In this document: piece by piece, positions 21,779 to 33,185 of the stretch
How the letters are laid out: every line of letters begins with the position of its first letter
Position numbering within the stretch: position 1 is the first letter of the stretch
Source of the DNA: Eublepharis macularius
Lineage: Eukaryota > Chordata > Lepidosauria > Squamata > Eublepharidae
Length of the DNA stretch: 64,000 nucleotides
Direction: 5' to 3'
Assembly (NCBI RefSeq): GCF_028583425.1
Contig: NC_072790.1
Span: 10,460,552 to 10,524,551, forward strand
Made by a program: the position numbers and the translations under genes
The notes under the pieces: model-generated
What the model was told of the DNA's origin: nothing
Seen by the model: the letters and a program-made list of their open reading frames with translations, nothing else
The model's database searches: none

Positions 21779-22811
21779 GTATGTTGATCAAGCTCTATAA
21801 AGTAGAATGTTGAAATTCAAGATGATATTTTAAAATACGGACTTAATTGAAATGCTATCAAAATAAATTAATTTGGATTCTCTGAAGTTGGAATTGTACA
21901 ATATAGCTTATTCTGGGATGCTAATTGCATAGCAATATTTCACATCTCCTTACACGGGTATGACATGGTCCATAGCAAGCATATGCTTTTAGTGTCTTGT
22001 GTCAATTCTGTTCTTCCTATGACAGCCTTCTGTTAAGTCTTTTTTCAAGGGAAAAGACCACTTTCACTTTACATACTTGGGAAATGGAGTTCAAATGCCC
22101 CAAACCATTACATGAGTTCATGGCTAAGGTTTTCAGTCCAGATGTCCAATGTCCGGAGTATACTGCTATCATCCGAGGCATACTGTTGGTGTAAGGCAGC
22201 ATATGATAATTACTTGTGCATCTTTGAAAAATCATAAAGTCTGATCGTTTTCTGAAATGTTTAGTGATGTTCTGAACAGTGTATGAAATGTACACAATAA
22301 TCATTTGGGGAAAGTTTTAAAATTACCTATTTATTTAGAATAACAATGTACTTTGCCACATTCTGCTTTAATAATCATACCAATAAGTTCAAAGGTTTGT
22401 GCCAGCCCATTTCAGTTTTTCTTCCCTAAATCTTACCCAGTAAATTTCTAAAAGTCACTCTATTCAGTCCTCTAAATTTAATCCTTTGATCTTTCCCTCC
22501 TTGTTGGCAATCTCTGTATTTGCCGCAATTTATCAGTTCAACTGTGCAAACTGTCTCGATAATCTGCTAGTCTTCTCTTATGGAAACCACCAGTTCCACC
22601 CACGTAAGGGCAATATCATCACTGTACGTAGCTGACCTGCTTTGTTCATGACATACTGCAATGCCCTTTTATGTTTAAAAGAGCTGGTGGCAAAGGGCCT
22701 CCTTGCCTAAAAAGGACAGGCTGTTTCTTCAATCGAATGTTTTTGGAAGCTAGTCAGAAACCACGAGCAGCACCATGTGGCAGTCTTCCTAAAGAACTTT
22801 CATCTTTTCAG
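21779..22811 (+). other. TASP1 intron 5
   Basis: Phase-1 intron of about 1.0 kb. No mobile element or other gene was recognised in it. Confidence 0.75.
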
Positions 22812-22896
22812 GAATCAAGAACCCTGTTTCTGTTGCAAACAGATTGTTGTGTGAAGGGCAGAAGGGGAAACTCTCCGCTGGCAGAATTCCACCTTG
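22812..22896 (+). CDS. TASP1: Taspase 1, coding exon 5
   Basis: Begins by completing glycine 135, then I-K-N-P-V-S-V-A-N-R-L and K-L-S-A-G-R-I-P-P, ending within a cysteine codon. I-x-N-P-I/V is a family motif that follows the G-A-V-G-A block. Acceptor ttttcag, donor gtaatt. Confidence 0.93.
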
Positions 22897-23596
22897 GTAA
22901 TTGCTGTACGCTTGTTTGTTTTTCCTTTTAAACTTGTAGTCTTATCAGAAGGAGGCTTACGCTACTTGTTGCTCATGAGCCCTCCCGTGCCTTCTAGGAG
23001 GAAGGCGACAGGCTTTGTTCATTGATCTTGGAAGATCTTGTGTACTTGATTGCAGATATAAATAGAATGGCAGACTGAGGCTAAAAAGCAATCTTACGTT
23101 GATTTTCAGCTTCTTTCTTTGTGGTTGTTTATATAAATATTTACACTCTTTCTAAGCTTTTACTTCTGATGTTTTGGCTGGAAGTATAAAAGTGTAATAA
23201 ATCAGACCTCAGAGCTAAACATAAGTTGTTGTTGAGAAATGTTCCATTTGTACTCTTTTTTCACTTTGAGCTTTTTAAAAATTAGCTAATGGATTGGCTC
23301 AAGCCAGCTTTTCTGCTGATGAAAGGAAGAGGAGGGGGGGTCCTCCTCACCTCCCGAAAGGCTATGCTAAGGATCTTTGGACTTACGTGGACAAAAGGCA
23401 TGTGGGGTGGGGGCTAGAATAAAGAAGGGAATTAAGGGAGACTGAGTGAAAAGGCTGGCTGAATCCAACCCAAAGTTTTAAAGATGATTTAATATATGCA
23501 TAATGTTGACTGTAGATTAAAGCTATGCTCATCTTTACTATAGTTACTCTTCAAGTGGAAAAATGAAGGTTTAGTCAGAATTTACAGTTCAGGTCG

Positions 23597-23755
23597 GGGA
23601 TATCTGTACGGGAGACTGCCAAGGATGGCCAGAGTCGGCACGCGGAGGCAAGCCGTAGCAGACTGCCCCTTGAACGTATTTTGCCTCGAAAGCCCTACAG
23701 GGTCACCATAAAGTTGGCTGCAACTTGATGGCATTCACCCATGCACACAGAAGAC
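23597..23755 (+). repeat. 5S rRNA-derived SINE, 5'-truncated
   Basis: Starts in a degenerate 5S C-box ('tgtacgggagactgcc'), then 'gcggaggcaagcc', 'gaaagccctacagggtcacc' and a tail 'ttggctgcaacttgatggca'. The tail resembles the 3' end of BovB at 58.86 kb (minus strand), suggesting BovB-dependent mobilisation. Confidence 0.7.
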
Positions 23756-24479
23756 TTGAAATGGAGGACACTTTATGAATGCCTTTGAATTTTTGGTTGT
23801 TTCAAAATGCCTTGAGAGCCACCTCTGCATTTTCAAGAAATTTTGGGTAACCTCCATTATCTTGTGCTTTTGAGGAGACATGGAGTCTTGATAGAAGATC
23901 ATTCCCGGTGGACCTAAGCTGTGATGTTTCCTCCTCCTCTCCTGTGCCTCCCCGAGGCTAATTAAGAGCCATCTTGCCCTGACGGAGGTCAGCAAGAAGG
24001 CAGAACAGCCCGTCAGATAATCTCACTGAGTGTATATTTGAACAGTTGGCTGTGGCAAGCATGCAGCCAACTCTTGCAAACCAGGTTTTTCAGCTCCTGT
24101 GGGATGTCGTAGTACATCTCTTGAGCATTGCCCTGGGTGTACTTTTCTAGGGAAGAGGTGGATCGTAACTAAATGGTATCTGAGAAGTACAAGCTAGAAT
24201 CCAGTAGACAACGGGCAGAAGCATATCCTCCAGTAGTTCACAGATGAAAGTAGGGGGGCAGTCCTGTGCACGAGTGAGCAGGGCTGTGGGCCGAGTCTGG
24301 CAGCAGAGCAGCAGCATCTGGAGAGCAGTCGTGGGGGCAGATCAATCCAGAGTCAGATGTGCAGCAAGCAAAGAGCAGGGGTGGAACCTCTGTGTAAGCA
24401 GGTAGCTCCAGATGAGCAAAACAACGGGGCAAATCAGATGTATCTACAGTATGCATGTGTACCCAGTAGTTTCTTAGAA

Positions 24480-24555
24480 CATTCTTAGAATCTGCCCTGA
24501 GCCTGCCTGTGTGGGGAGGGCGGAATAAAAATCTAAAGCAAATAAATAAATATGT
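24480..24555 (+). repeat. LINE 3'-end fragment
   Basis: 'ctgccctgagcctgcctgtg', 'ggggagggcggaataaaaat' and an (AAAT)n tail. This is the same terminal hairpin-like block as at 55790-55935 and, reversed, at 58760-58825. Confidence 0.65.
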
Positions 24556-24732
24556 TTCTGTTGACGGTGATCACATCCTGTAGAAATGAATTCTGCTGAT
24601 TATTAAGATGCTTCGTGAAGATGTGCTTGCTTTCCCCTGAAACCTTCTGCCAGCCAATTTCAGTGGAGGGACCCCTAATTTTTGTATTCTGAAAGAAAAT
24701 AACAGTGTGTGTGTTGAAATTGACCTCGATGT

Positions 24733-24943
24733 TGAGAGCCAGGTTTGATTCCCCACTCCTCCACTTGAAGCCAGCTGGGTGACCTTGGGGCAGTCACAGC
24801 TTCTAGGAGCCCTCTCAGCCCCACCCACCTCACAGGGTGATTATTGTTGTGGGGATGATAATGACATTCTTTGTAAACTGCTCTGAGTGGGCGTTAAGTT
24901 GTCCTGAAGGGCAGTATATAAATCGAGTGTTGTTGTTGTTACT
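24733..24943 (+). repeat. Sauria-type tRNA SINE, 5'-truncated
   Basis: Begins near the B box ('aggtttgattcccc'), has the full body and 3' part 'ctctgagtgggcgttaagtt', 'gggcagtatataaatcgagt', and a (GTT)n tail. Confidence 0.85.
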
Positions 24944-25340
24944 AGAAAGAAAACTCATTAGGTTTGTTCTAAGAAAGAATTCTCATGCGTGTCACGAAAA
25001 GTAGTCAGTTGGGTTCTAGTTCCTTTATTGTTATTAAGCCCTAGTGTCTGCTTGATTCTTAGGTTTTTTAGAAAGGCAAGCAGCAAGCCAACTCTGCGTG
25101 TTGAAAGGTGTGGCAGACTCCTTTTCCAAGCCCTGAAACTCAGGCTTGTAAAGTATATTATGCTTTGTGTAGTTTCCTACTGCTTTGATTACCGTACATT
25201 CCCCTCCCAAATGTTCCATGCTTGAAAGAGTACTTCCCTTTGTCAAACAAATGGCTTGCAGTTGAATTTTTAAGACTGTTCAGAGGCGAAAAGACATGCT
25301 GTTTCCTGTTCCTTCTACTGCCCTTGTTCTTGTTTTCTAG

Positions 25341-25420
25341 TTTTTTGGTTGGTGAAGGAGCCTTCAGATGGGCAGTAGATCACGGGATACCAGCCTGTCC
25401 TCCAGGTGTCATGGCTACAA
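25341..25420 (+). CDS. TASP1: Taspase 1, coding exon 6
   Basis: Completes a cysteine codon, then F-L-V-G-E-G-A-F-R-W-A-V-D-H-G-I-P and C-P-P-G-V-M-A-T plus one base. The G-A-x-x-(W/F)-A-x-x-x-G-I/V-P pattern is conserved in the family. Acceptor ttttctag, donor gtgagt. Confidence 0.94.
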
Positions 25421-26089
25421 GTGAGTAAATTTTATTACTAGGAACTAAGCAACTGATTTTTACATTTTTGAGACATTTAAGCGTGCATTCCAGAAAATAT
25501 CAACCATACCTGAACCTTATTCAGATCAGGGATATTCAGGCATATGCTTAAGTACCACTGAAGTCCCCAGGTCATAGCCACACCTGGTTTCCTGTGGCTC
25601 ACATGCTAAATATTATCTGTGCCATTGAGTTTGATTTGTGATGAGGCTTTGAATACTGGTTGCCCACCATTTGAACGATTTGCAGCTTTTTCTTAGCTCC
25701 ATTTTCTGATGCCCAATGTAAGCACATTATCCATAGGAGTTTGATGTTATTGCTCAAGAAGTGGTTAAGGGTAGTAAGCAGGTGGGAAGAGGGGATTGCA
25801 AACACACTTGGTGTTCAGCTGTCACATTTCACCTCCATGCACCCAAACCTGGCTTGTTGCCCGGCTTGTGTGTGCGCCTCATTCCTCCTACCCACATCCC
25901 ATGCTACAAATCCAGGTTGCAGACAAACTCTGCAAATACAGGTGTGTGGATTAACCAGGGCTAGTTTCTACAAGCTGGAATTCTCAGCCTGTTTTAAGCA
26001 CTAGTTTAGAGTGCTTGTTTGTGGTGTGTGTCCATGTGGGTGGCTGTTTTTGTCTGTAGCAGGAGAATGAAACTGTCATTGTAAAGATG

Positions 26090-26160
26090 AATGAAATTTA
26101 TTCTGGCATAAGCTTTTGTAAGTCAGAGGTTGCATCATCAGATGCATTGGAGTAGGATAA
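26090..26160. repeat. Partial fold-back repeat
   Basis: One arm: 'tttattctggcataagcttt', 'gtaagtcagaggttgc', 'catcagatgcat'. It matches the arm sequence of the 34.9-kb fold-back. Confidence 0.5.
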
Positions 26161-26542
26161 CCTTTACATCCGTGCTTGTGTAGTGTGGGTTGTTGCATTA
26201 GGTTTCTAACAGGGAGGAGGGGGAAGTGCGTGCGCAAGACTAACAACAATCTGAATTTGTGCACGTGCTTATTTGGTATTCGTTCATTGTGTCATTTGAA
26301 TACAGGCATGCAGGTTTCCATGCTGTTATAGCTAACTTTTCAGTTCCTCCATGGTCCATTGAATCTCAAGTATTGTGCAAATCATTACCAGTATGACCTT
26401 GGAACTGAGATCAGGCACATCTGAGCCAGCCCTAGTAAAACTATTAGTAGCTAACTAGTGCCCTTATCATCTTCTATATATATATTAAGGTTATGCTGTG
26501 TCGTGGTCTCCTGTCTTTGCTTGCCCTTGATCTGTTTATTTA

Positions 26543-26766
26543 GAGACCCAGTTTGGTGTGGTGATTAGAGTGTCAGATTAGGATCTGGGAGAGGCAGGAT
26601 GAAATCACGGAAGCCTCCCGAGTGCCCTTGGGCCAGTCACGCACTCTCAGCCTAGTCCCTTTCCCAGGGCTTTGGCGAGAATCAAATGGTGGAGACAAGG
26701 ATCATGTACGGCTTTTGTGTCCCCTTTGGGGAGAAAGGCAGGGTATAAATGTGCTAAATAAACAAA
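26543..26766 (+). repeat. tRNA-type SINE
   Basis: A-box region 'cagtttggtgtggtgattag', body 'gtgcccttgggccagtcacg', 3' 'ggagaaaggcagggtataaa' with 'taaataaacaaa' tail. Sense orientation in intron 7. Same family as 55180-55378 and, reversed, 61713-61945. Confidence 0.8.
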
Positions 26767-28166
26767 TTCAATTAGCTATATATTTCTAAATGCCCATAGT
26801 GACCTAAGAGTCTTGTTCGAAGCGTTCTGTGGCACCTCAGTTTATGATGCAAATGATACCTGACATGGGACAGAACTACAAGGAGTCTATCAAGCGGCAC
26901 GGGGAATAATGTTGAAATATTAGTCCATCTTTGTATCATAAACATTTGGTACAGAATTCCCTGTCTCGGCTGATTGCCTTGTGCTTCTGCACGTGTTTCG
27001 GAGGACTGTACAGTTTGTACCTTGTGGGATTGAAAGATGAGTGTCACGTGTTGGTCTGAATCCCCATTCTGACCAGGCCATTCAGAAATCCGTGGGACGA
27101 CGAAGAGAACGGCTGGTGCCCTTAGTGTAGGAAAGCAAAGTGGGTGTCAGATTTAGACACCGTACAGATTACGAGGCTTGTAGATCAACATGGTTTCATC
27201 TTCAGAGGTTTATTTAGTTATTTTCATGATTTGCATTTGATTTAACGTCAGTTCTGTAGTAATCAGGAGGCTGCTGAGCAGATTGTTTCACTAAGCTGGC
27301 TTGCTTGCCTTGGGCTACTTCCAGTGTAACCCTTTGTTGTTTTACCTTTTCCCGTGTCTTCCCCTCCCATGCAATCTAATTCAGATGAGAAGCTGCAATT
27401 AGCGTTGTGTCTTCAGAGCCTGTTTCAGTTCGATCTGAGCCATGACTGCCAGGGGGTGCCGTGTGACTGGCCAGAGTTTCATCGGTTTTTTAAAGACTGA
27501 GGACATGCCCCTCTTTCGCACTTGGGCTGTTTCCTGGGTCTCATGACTTGGTTTTTCCCCTCCGTGTCGATGTTCTCTGGTAACTCCAAAGATTCTGTTG
27601 CTTTAATTCTGCTGGGGAAATAGACATGGCAGCAACTCCTGGCGTTGTGGAGGCGCTAGACAGCCAGTGAAACTTGCTCGGCCGGTTAGGTTGTTTCAGT
27701 TTATTGCAGGTAGAATGACTTTAAATTGCCCTTTGAAAGATTTAGAAATACAAACACAAGTTCTCAATTGAGGGGAAAATGTATTGACTAAACTAAAAAA
27801 AAAAAACACCCCAAAGGCTGGGTTGGAAACAGTGGTAGATTTCCACTCAAGGGGGCAAAGGAGAGTTCCACCAACCCCCCCCCCTTTCTGCTTAGATGCT
27901 CAGATTCCCCAGGAGCAGCATTTCGGGGACCATTTCAAGACACAGAAGGACGGGGGAGGCACAAAAGTCCTGCTTTGCTGCCAGAAACCACCTCTGGGGC
28001 CAACTCAGTATTGCCTTTTGGTAAACGGAGCAGAAGGAAGTTCAGCTTTTCTTTCAATTGTGATTGAGTTGTATGTTGACTGATACATTTCATGCATGGT
28101 TTTTGAATAGTCTGCCATTGAAATCTGAAGAACGTTTTCCTGGGAGTAAGCCCCACGGAATTTACC

Positions 28167-28179
28167 TGAGTAAGATTCT
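28167..28179. repeat. L1 target-site duplication, left copy
   Basis: tgagtaagattct at 28167-28179 is repeated exactly at 33162-33174. The host sequence interrupted is itself an older repeat ('gggagtaagccccacggaat'). Confidence 0.9.
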
Positions 28180-28259
28180 TTGTTTGTAAAGTTTTTTTTA
28201 TTGGATTAGAAACATTCCATATCATTTACAATCACATTCCCTGAAATTTTCCAATTCTA

Positions 28260-28283
28260 ACCCCCTCCCTTCCCCTCCCTTTT
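28260..28283 (-). other. G-rich polypurine tract of the L1 3' UTR
   Basis: On the L1 sense strand four G-runs of 3-5 bases alternate with A. A G-rich tract at this place is typical of vertebrate L1 3' UTRs and can form a G-quadruplex. Confidence 0.6.
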
Positions 28284-28875
28284 TGTTGACTTCCAACAGT
28301 TTTCCAACCCCTCATTCTATTTTCCCTTTACTCATATCAACTTTGATACATTTGTAAAAATATACTTTCAAATTCTTCTAAGCTTATCTATCATAATTGT
28401 GCTATTTCTATGCTCTATCTTATTCTTTCTAATCTCTCCAGTACGGGACAGACAATTTGCCCCTCGTTATACATATCTTCTAATACTTCTATAAACATTG
28501 CATACATTCATGATAAATCAATCAATTTGACTTATATTCTATATGTTGCTCTTTACTTCCTTTTGCATATCCTATCTATCTTAATTATCTTATTTCACCA
28601 TTGTAAAGCTATCTAACAAAAATAGTCAATATATATCCATTTAACATAAGTCGGTCTATTAAATCCACATTCCGTATGCTAGTCTATATTCATACTCCCT
28701 TGTACAATTATTATTTGATTTCAGAGAAAATATTTAATGTAATTTCTATCCTTATAATTCTTATAGTAATAGCACTACTAATACTCTATATAATAATTAA
28801 ATATGATATTTGCTTAGAATTATTCTGTTAACTCTCCACCCCGGTATAGTCACTTCCCTCTTCTTATATTATATT

Positions 28876-31800
28876 TCAGTAATTTTCAAACTGCCACAGT
28901 TCTCCTCCCACCTCCCATTTTTTCACCAGATATTGTTTCAGCTTCTCCCAGTCCTTGTTGAACTGCCCTGGGTCAAGGTCTCTCAGTTTTCTTGTCATTT
29001 TATCCATCTCCGCCATGTACAGCAATTTGTAGGTCCAATCCTTGATAGTTGGCACTTCTTGTATTTTCCACTTCTGCGCATACAAAAGTCTAGCTGCTGC
29101 TGTCATATAAAATAACAATGTCCTATATTGTGCTGGGATATCCTCCATTCCCAAGTTCAGTAGCAGGAGTTCTGGGTTCTTATTAACTTGAAATTGTAAT
29201 ATCTCACTCATTACTTCTATTATTTCCCCCCAGTACTGCCTAGCTACCTCACACGTCCACCGCATATGATAGAAAGATCCCTCATGCTTTCTACACTTCC
29301 AGCATTTATTAGACATATTCAGATTCCCTAGTGCAATTTTCTTTGGTGTCAGATACCAACGATAGATCATTTTATAGACATTCTCTTTAATATTAGTACA
29401 TGTCGTAATCTTCAAGGTATTTTTCCACAAGTATTCCCATGCCTCCATTGTTATTTCTTTGTTAAAGTTTATAGCCCACTTCACCATTTGCACTTTAACT
29501 ACCTCATCTTCAGTATACCATTTTAACAGTACTTTATAAACCTTTGAGATTTCCTTTTTATCTTCTTGTAAAATTACTTTCTCTAATTCTGAATTCTCCA
29601 TTCTTATTCCTCCCTTCGCACAGTCCGAATAATAAAGATCTCTAATTTGTCTATATGGAAACCAATTGTAGTATGGGGACAACTCTTGTTGTGTCCTTAT
29701 TCTTATTTTAGAAAATTCTATTTGAGTTATCTCCTTATACGTTAAACACTGTTGTTCATTATCAACCGTTCTTGGATCAATTGCTTCATATGGAACCACC
29801 CAGGAGGGAGTTCCTTCCTGTAGGTAATCTTTATGTTTCTTCCAAACTGTGAAGAGGCTTCTCCGAATATAGTGGTGCAAAAACATAGAGTCTGCTTTCA
29901 CTTTGTCATACCATAAATATCCATGCCAACCGAACAATTTTTTATATCCCTCTAAGGCCAGTAATTTGCGATTTTTCAGCGTTATCCACTCTTTCAACCA
30001 TACCAGACAGATTGCATCATAATAAAGTCTCAGGTTGGGCAGTTGCATTCCACCCCTTTCTTTTGAGTCCTGCAACACTTTCATTTTCACCCTAGGTTTC
30101 CTGCCTGCCCACACAAAGTCCGATATTTTCCTCTGCCATTTTTCAAATTGTTTAGAGTCCCGGTTAATTGGTATTGTCTGTAACAAAAACATCACTCTTG
30201 GCAAAACATTCATCTTAACTGCTGCAATTCTTCTCAGCCATGACAAATTCAGTCTATTCCACTTAATCAAATCCTGCTCTATTTGAGTCCATAGTTTCTC
30301 ATAATTGTTCTTGAATAGATCTATATTTTTTGCAGTCAGTTCAATTCCCAAATATTTTACCTTACTTGTTACTTCACAATCAGTTATTTCCATTAATAAC
30401 TGTTGCTTTTGTTTAGTCATATTTTTACATAATATCTTTGATTTTTTTTTGTTTACATAAAAACCCGCCAACTCTCCAAACTCTTTAATTTTATCCATTA
30501 CCATAGGCATGTTTTCGATTGGATCTTCCACAATTAACATTATGTCATCTGCAAATGCTCTGACCTTATAGGAAAAGTCCTTTATCTTTATTCCGCGGAT
30601 TGCATTATCTTCTCGAATCTGTATCATCAGAATTTCCAATACCAAAATAAACAACAGCGGAGACAACGGGCAACCTTGTCTTGTGCCTTTACCTATAGTC
30701 AGTTTCTTAGTCGCCTCATCATTCACCACAATTGCTGCACTTTGGTCTCTATAAATTTCTTTAACTGCTCTTATGAATCTTTCTCCCATTTGTAGCTGTT
30801 CCATAGTTGCAAACATAAAGTCCCAGTTCAAATTGTCAAATGCTTTTTCCGCGTCTACAAAGAAGAAACCAACCTCCTTATCACAACGCCTATCATAGTA
30901 TTCAATAGCATTTATCACTGTCCTTAAGTTATCTCTGATCTGTCTGTTTGGTAAAAAGCCTGCTTGTTCTTCCCCGATAACCTCGGCTAACCATCCCTTT
31001 AGTCTCTCTGCCAAGATCTTCGCGAAGATCTTGTAGTCATTGTTAAGTAAGGAAATAGGTCTATAGTTTTTAACGTTAGTCAAATCCTGTCCCTCTTTGG
31101 GGATCAATGATATATTAGCTTCACTCCAGGTATCTGGAATTCTTTGATCTCTCAAAACACCATTGATCACCTCTTTTAAAAGTGGCGCCAGCTCATTGGC
31201 CATTACCTTATAAAATTTAGCTGTAAGTCCATCAGGCCCTGGCGCTTTTCCCAAATTTGTTGACTGTATTGCTTTCCTTATCTCTTCCTCTGTTATTTCA
31301 CAATTTAATTTAGCTCTCCAATCTTCCGAAATTACTGGGAGTTTTACTTTTCCCAAGTATTTCGCTATTGAGTCTTTGTTCACTTCTTTTTTCCCGTACA
31401 GTTTGGCATAAAATTTGTAAAAGGCTCTACTAATAGCAGTCTGTTCCCGATACACTTTATTGTCCTCACATATTTTATTTATTATCTTTTTTTCTTTTCT
31501 CTTCTTCAGTTGCCATGCCAAATATTTCCCAGGTTTATTTGCACCTTCAAACGACTTTTGATTCATTCTTTTCAAGTTCCATTCCAATTCTCTATTATTC
31601 ATTGCCGTTAACTGCTCTTGTAGTATTTTAATATCCTGATAAATTTTCTTTTTCCCTGGTCTTTTCTTTAATTGTATTTCTTTGGCTTTTATTTTCTCCA
31701 TAATCTCCTGTCTTTTCTCCTCTCTTTTCTTTCGATCTCTTCCATTTAAGTCCATTAGTATGCCTCTAATTACTGCTTTGTATGCGTCCCAAACCTTGTT

Positions 31801-32637
31801 GGTTGGTACTTCTCGGTTCATGTTGTGTTGTATGAAGAACTTAGTTTCCCTTCTCAACATCTCCATATTTTCTCCCTCCTGTAACAAGTCCTCATTTATT
31901 CTCCATCCTTTCCTCTTGGTTCTTTTCCCAAACTTCCACATAATTGGGTTATGATCTGAGGCCACCATAGGCATTATTTCAACGTCCTTAGTCCAAAGCA
32001 CTAAGTCCTTTGAGGCCCAGATCATATCAATACGTGATAGAGTAGAGTGTCTTGCAGAGAAAAATGTGTACTGTCTGCTTGTGGGATTCCAAGTTCTCCA
32101 CAAATCTTCCAAAGTTTCCTGTTGCACAAATGCAAAGAACGTCTTTGGTAAAAGTCCTTTTTTCTTTTGTGTAGTTACTGATTTTTTATCCTGTTCCAAA
32201 TTTGTAATTCCATTGAAGTCTCCTGCAAGGATTATCTGGTCATATGAAAGTTCATCTAATTGCTTCCTTAAATCCTCAAAGAAGCTCTCTTTAGCACCAT
32301 TTGGTGCATAGATTCCATTTACCAACACTTTTTTAAAATTCCATGTACATTCCACTGCTATAAATCTGGCTTCCACATCTCTAATCATTAATTTCGGCTG
32401 TAGCTCCTCTTTTATATACAATACCACTCCCTTTTTTTTCTTTTTTGAGGCCGCTACAAAGTCCGTGCCCAACTTACTCACTTTAAGATATTTAACATCT
32501 TGATTTCTGATATGGGTCTCTTGCAGACATACAATATCACATTTTTGTTTTAGTAGCCAGTGGAAAGTACTTTTTCTCTTTTTGGGTGAATTAAGTCCAT
32601 TTACATTCCAAGATAAAACTTTACACTCCATATTCAT
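28876..32637 (-). CDS. L1 ORF2p: endonuclease and reverse transcriptase
   Basis: A 1253-codon open frame. The N-terminal APE-type endonuclease shows L-S-W-N-V-N-G-L near residues 8-15, L-Q-E-T-H, A-G-D-F-N-G and S-D-H-N-P. The reverse transcriptase shows L-I-P-K-E-G, Y-R-P-I-S-L-L, A-F-D-x-L-N-W, G-T-R-Q-G-C-P-L-S-P-L and the catalytic F-A-D-D at about residues 695-698. A cysteine motif C-x2-C-x8-H-x4-C lies near 1112-1129. Length and order match L1. The start ATG overlaps the ORF1 stop as ATGA. Its product nicks target DNA and primes cDNA synthesis there. Whether this copy is expressed from a TASP1 intron is unknown. Confidence 0.95.
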   Translation of the reverse strand: MNMECKVLSWNVNGLNSPKKRKSTFHWLLKQKCDIVCLQETHIRNQDVKYLKVSKLGTDFVAASKKKKKGVVLYIKEELQPKLMIRDVEARFIAVECTWNFKKVLVNGIYAPNGAKESFFEDLRKQLDELSYDQIILAGDFNGITNLEQDKKSVTTQKKKGLLPKTFFAFVQQETLEDLWRTWNPTSRQYTFFSARHSTLSRIDMIWASKDLVLWTKDVEIMPMVASDHNPIMWKFGKRTKRKGWRINEDLLQEGENMEMLRRETKFFIQHNMNREVPTNKVWDAYKAVIRGILMDLNGRDRKKREEKRQEIMEKIKAKEIQLKKRPGKKKIYQDIKILQEQLTAMNNRELEWNLKRMNQKSFEGANKPGKYLAWQLKKRKEKKIINKICEDNKVYREQTAISRAFYKFYAKLYGKKEVNKDSIAKYLGKVKLPVISEDWRAKLNCEITEEEIRKAIQSTNLGKAPGPDGLTAKFYKVMANELAPLLKEVINGVLRDQRIPDTWSEANISLIPKEGQDLTNVKNYRPISLLNNDYKIFAKILAERLKGWLAEVIGEEQAGFLPNRQIRDNLRTVINAIEYYDRRCDKEVGFFFVDAEKAFDNLNWDFMFATMEQLQMGERFIRAVKEIYRDQSAAIVVNDEATKKLTIGKGTRQGCPLSPLLFILVLEILMIQIREDNAIRGIKIKDFSYKVRAFADDIMLIVEDPIENMPMVMDKIKEFGELAGFYVNKKKSKILCKNMTKQKQQLLMEITDCEVTSKVKYLGIELTAKNIDLFKNNYEKLWTQIEQDLIKWNRLNLSWLRRIAAVKMNVLPRVMFLLQTIPINRDSKQFEKWQRKISDFVWAGRKPRVKMKVLQDSKERGGMQLPNLRLYYDAICLVWLKEWITLKNRKLLALEGYKKLFGWHGYLWYDKVKADSMFLHHYIRRSLFTVWKKHKDYLQEGTPSWVVPYEAIDPRTVDNEQQCLTYKEITQIEFSKIRIRTQQELSPYYNWFPYRQIRDLYYSDCAKGGIRMENSELEKVILQEDKKEISKVYKVLLKWYTEDEVVKVQMVKWAINFNKEITMEAWEYLWKNTLKITTCTNIKENVYKMIYRWYLTPKKIALGNLNMSNKCWKCRKHEGSFYHMRWTCEVARQYWGEIIEVMSEILQFQVNKNPELLLLNLGMEDIPAQYRTLLFYMTAAARLLYAQKWKIQEVPTIKDWTYKLLYMAEMDKMTRKLRDLDPGQFNKDWEKLKQYLVKKWEVGGELWQFENY

Positions 32638-33161
32638 AACCTTGTTGTTGGTAAGTCCTTTTCATTGTCCCTCATAAACTTTTCCATCTCAAATTCAGAT
32701 CTAATGCGCTTTTTCATTCCTCCAAATTCAAAAGATATCCCTTCCGGTAATTCCCATCTGTATCTTATTTTCATGTCCTTCAAATTCTGGACAAGCACTT
32801 TGTATTTTTTCCGATCAAGCAACACCGATCTGGGTAACTCCTTCATGATGATAATCGTCTTGCCATCGACTACCAATGGATCTTGGAACTGTTTAGTCAC
32901 TATCATTTCTCTTATATTCCTTGTCGTAAATTGCACAATCACATCCCTTGGTAATTTCCTCTGGGTCGCAAATCTGGAATTTATTTGGTACACCACGTCT
33001 AGGATAGCCACAACTTCCTCCTCCTCCTTTCCCAGGTATTCAGCTAACACTTCAGTCACCTGTTCTTGTGCTGTCTTTGCCTCTACTTCCAGCAAACCTC
33101 GAAACCTCAGCTGTTTCTCCATATATTTACTCTCCGCAACTGCCATTCTTCCCTTCATCAC
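32634..33161 (-). pseudogene. L1 ORF1p, C-terminal part only
   Basis: The frame encodes the end of the coiled coil (M-A-V-A-E-S-K-Y-M-E-K-Q-L-R-F-R-G), then the RRM-like and C-terminal domains (P-R-D-V-I-V-Q-F, M-K-E-L-P-R-S-V-L). ORF1p is the RNA-binding chaperone of L1 particles. The frame reads on through the target duplication into flanking DNA to 33203, but only the part inside the insertion is L1. The insertion is truncated here. The stop codon TGA (32636-32634) overlaps the ORF2 ATG. Confidence 0.85.
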
Positions 33162-33185
33162 TGAGTAAGATTCTGAATGCGGGGA

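Larger units (their letters stand above)
22897..25340 (+). other. TASP1 intron 6
   Basis: Phase-2 intron containing a 5S-derived SINE part (23597-23755), a LINE 3'-end fragment (24480-24555) and a Sauria-type SINE (24733-24943). Nothing is recognised in 22940-23580 or 23760-24470. Confidence 0.75.
28180..33161 (-). mobile_element. L1 LINE, nearly full, 5'-truncated inside ORF1
   Basis: About 4.98 kb between exact 13-bp duplications, transcribed opposite to TASP1. In sense order it has the end of ORF1, a complete ORF2, a 3' UTR of about 0.7 kb with a G-rich polypurine tract (complement of 28260-28283) and an A-rich end. Both frames are open, so the insertion is fairly young. The missing 5' UTR and ORF1 N-terminus mean that it is not an autonomous source copy. 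Confidence 0.93.

Noticed and set aside
28810-29115. Plus-strand open frames inside the L1
   Set aside because: They are antisense shadows of ORF2 and its 3' region.
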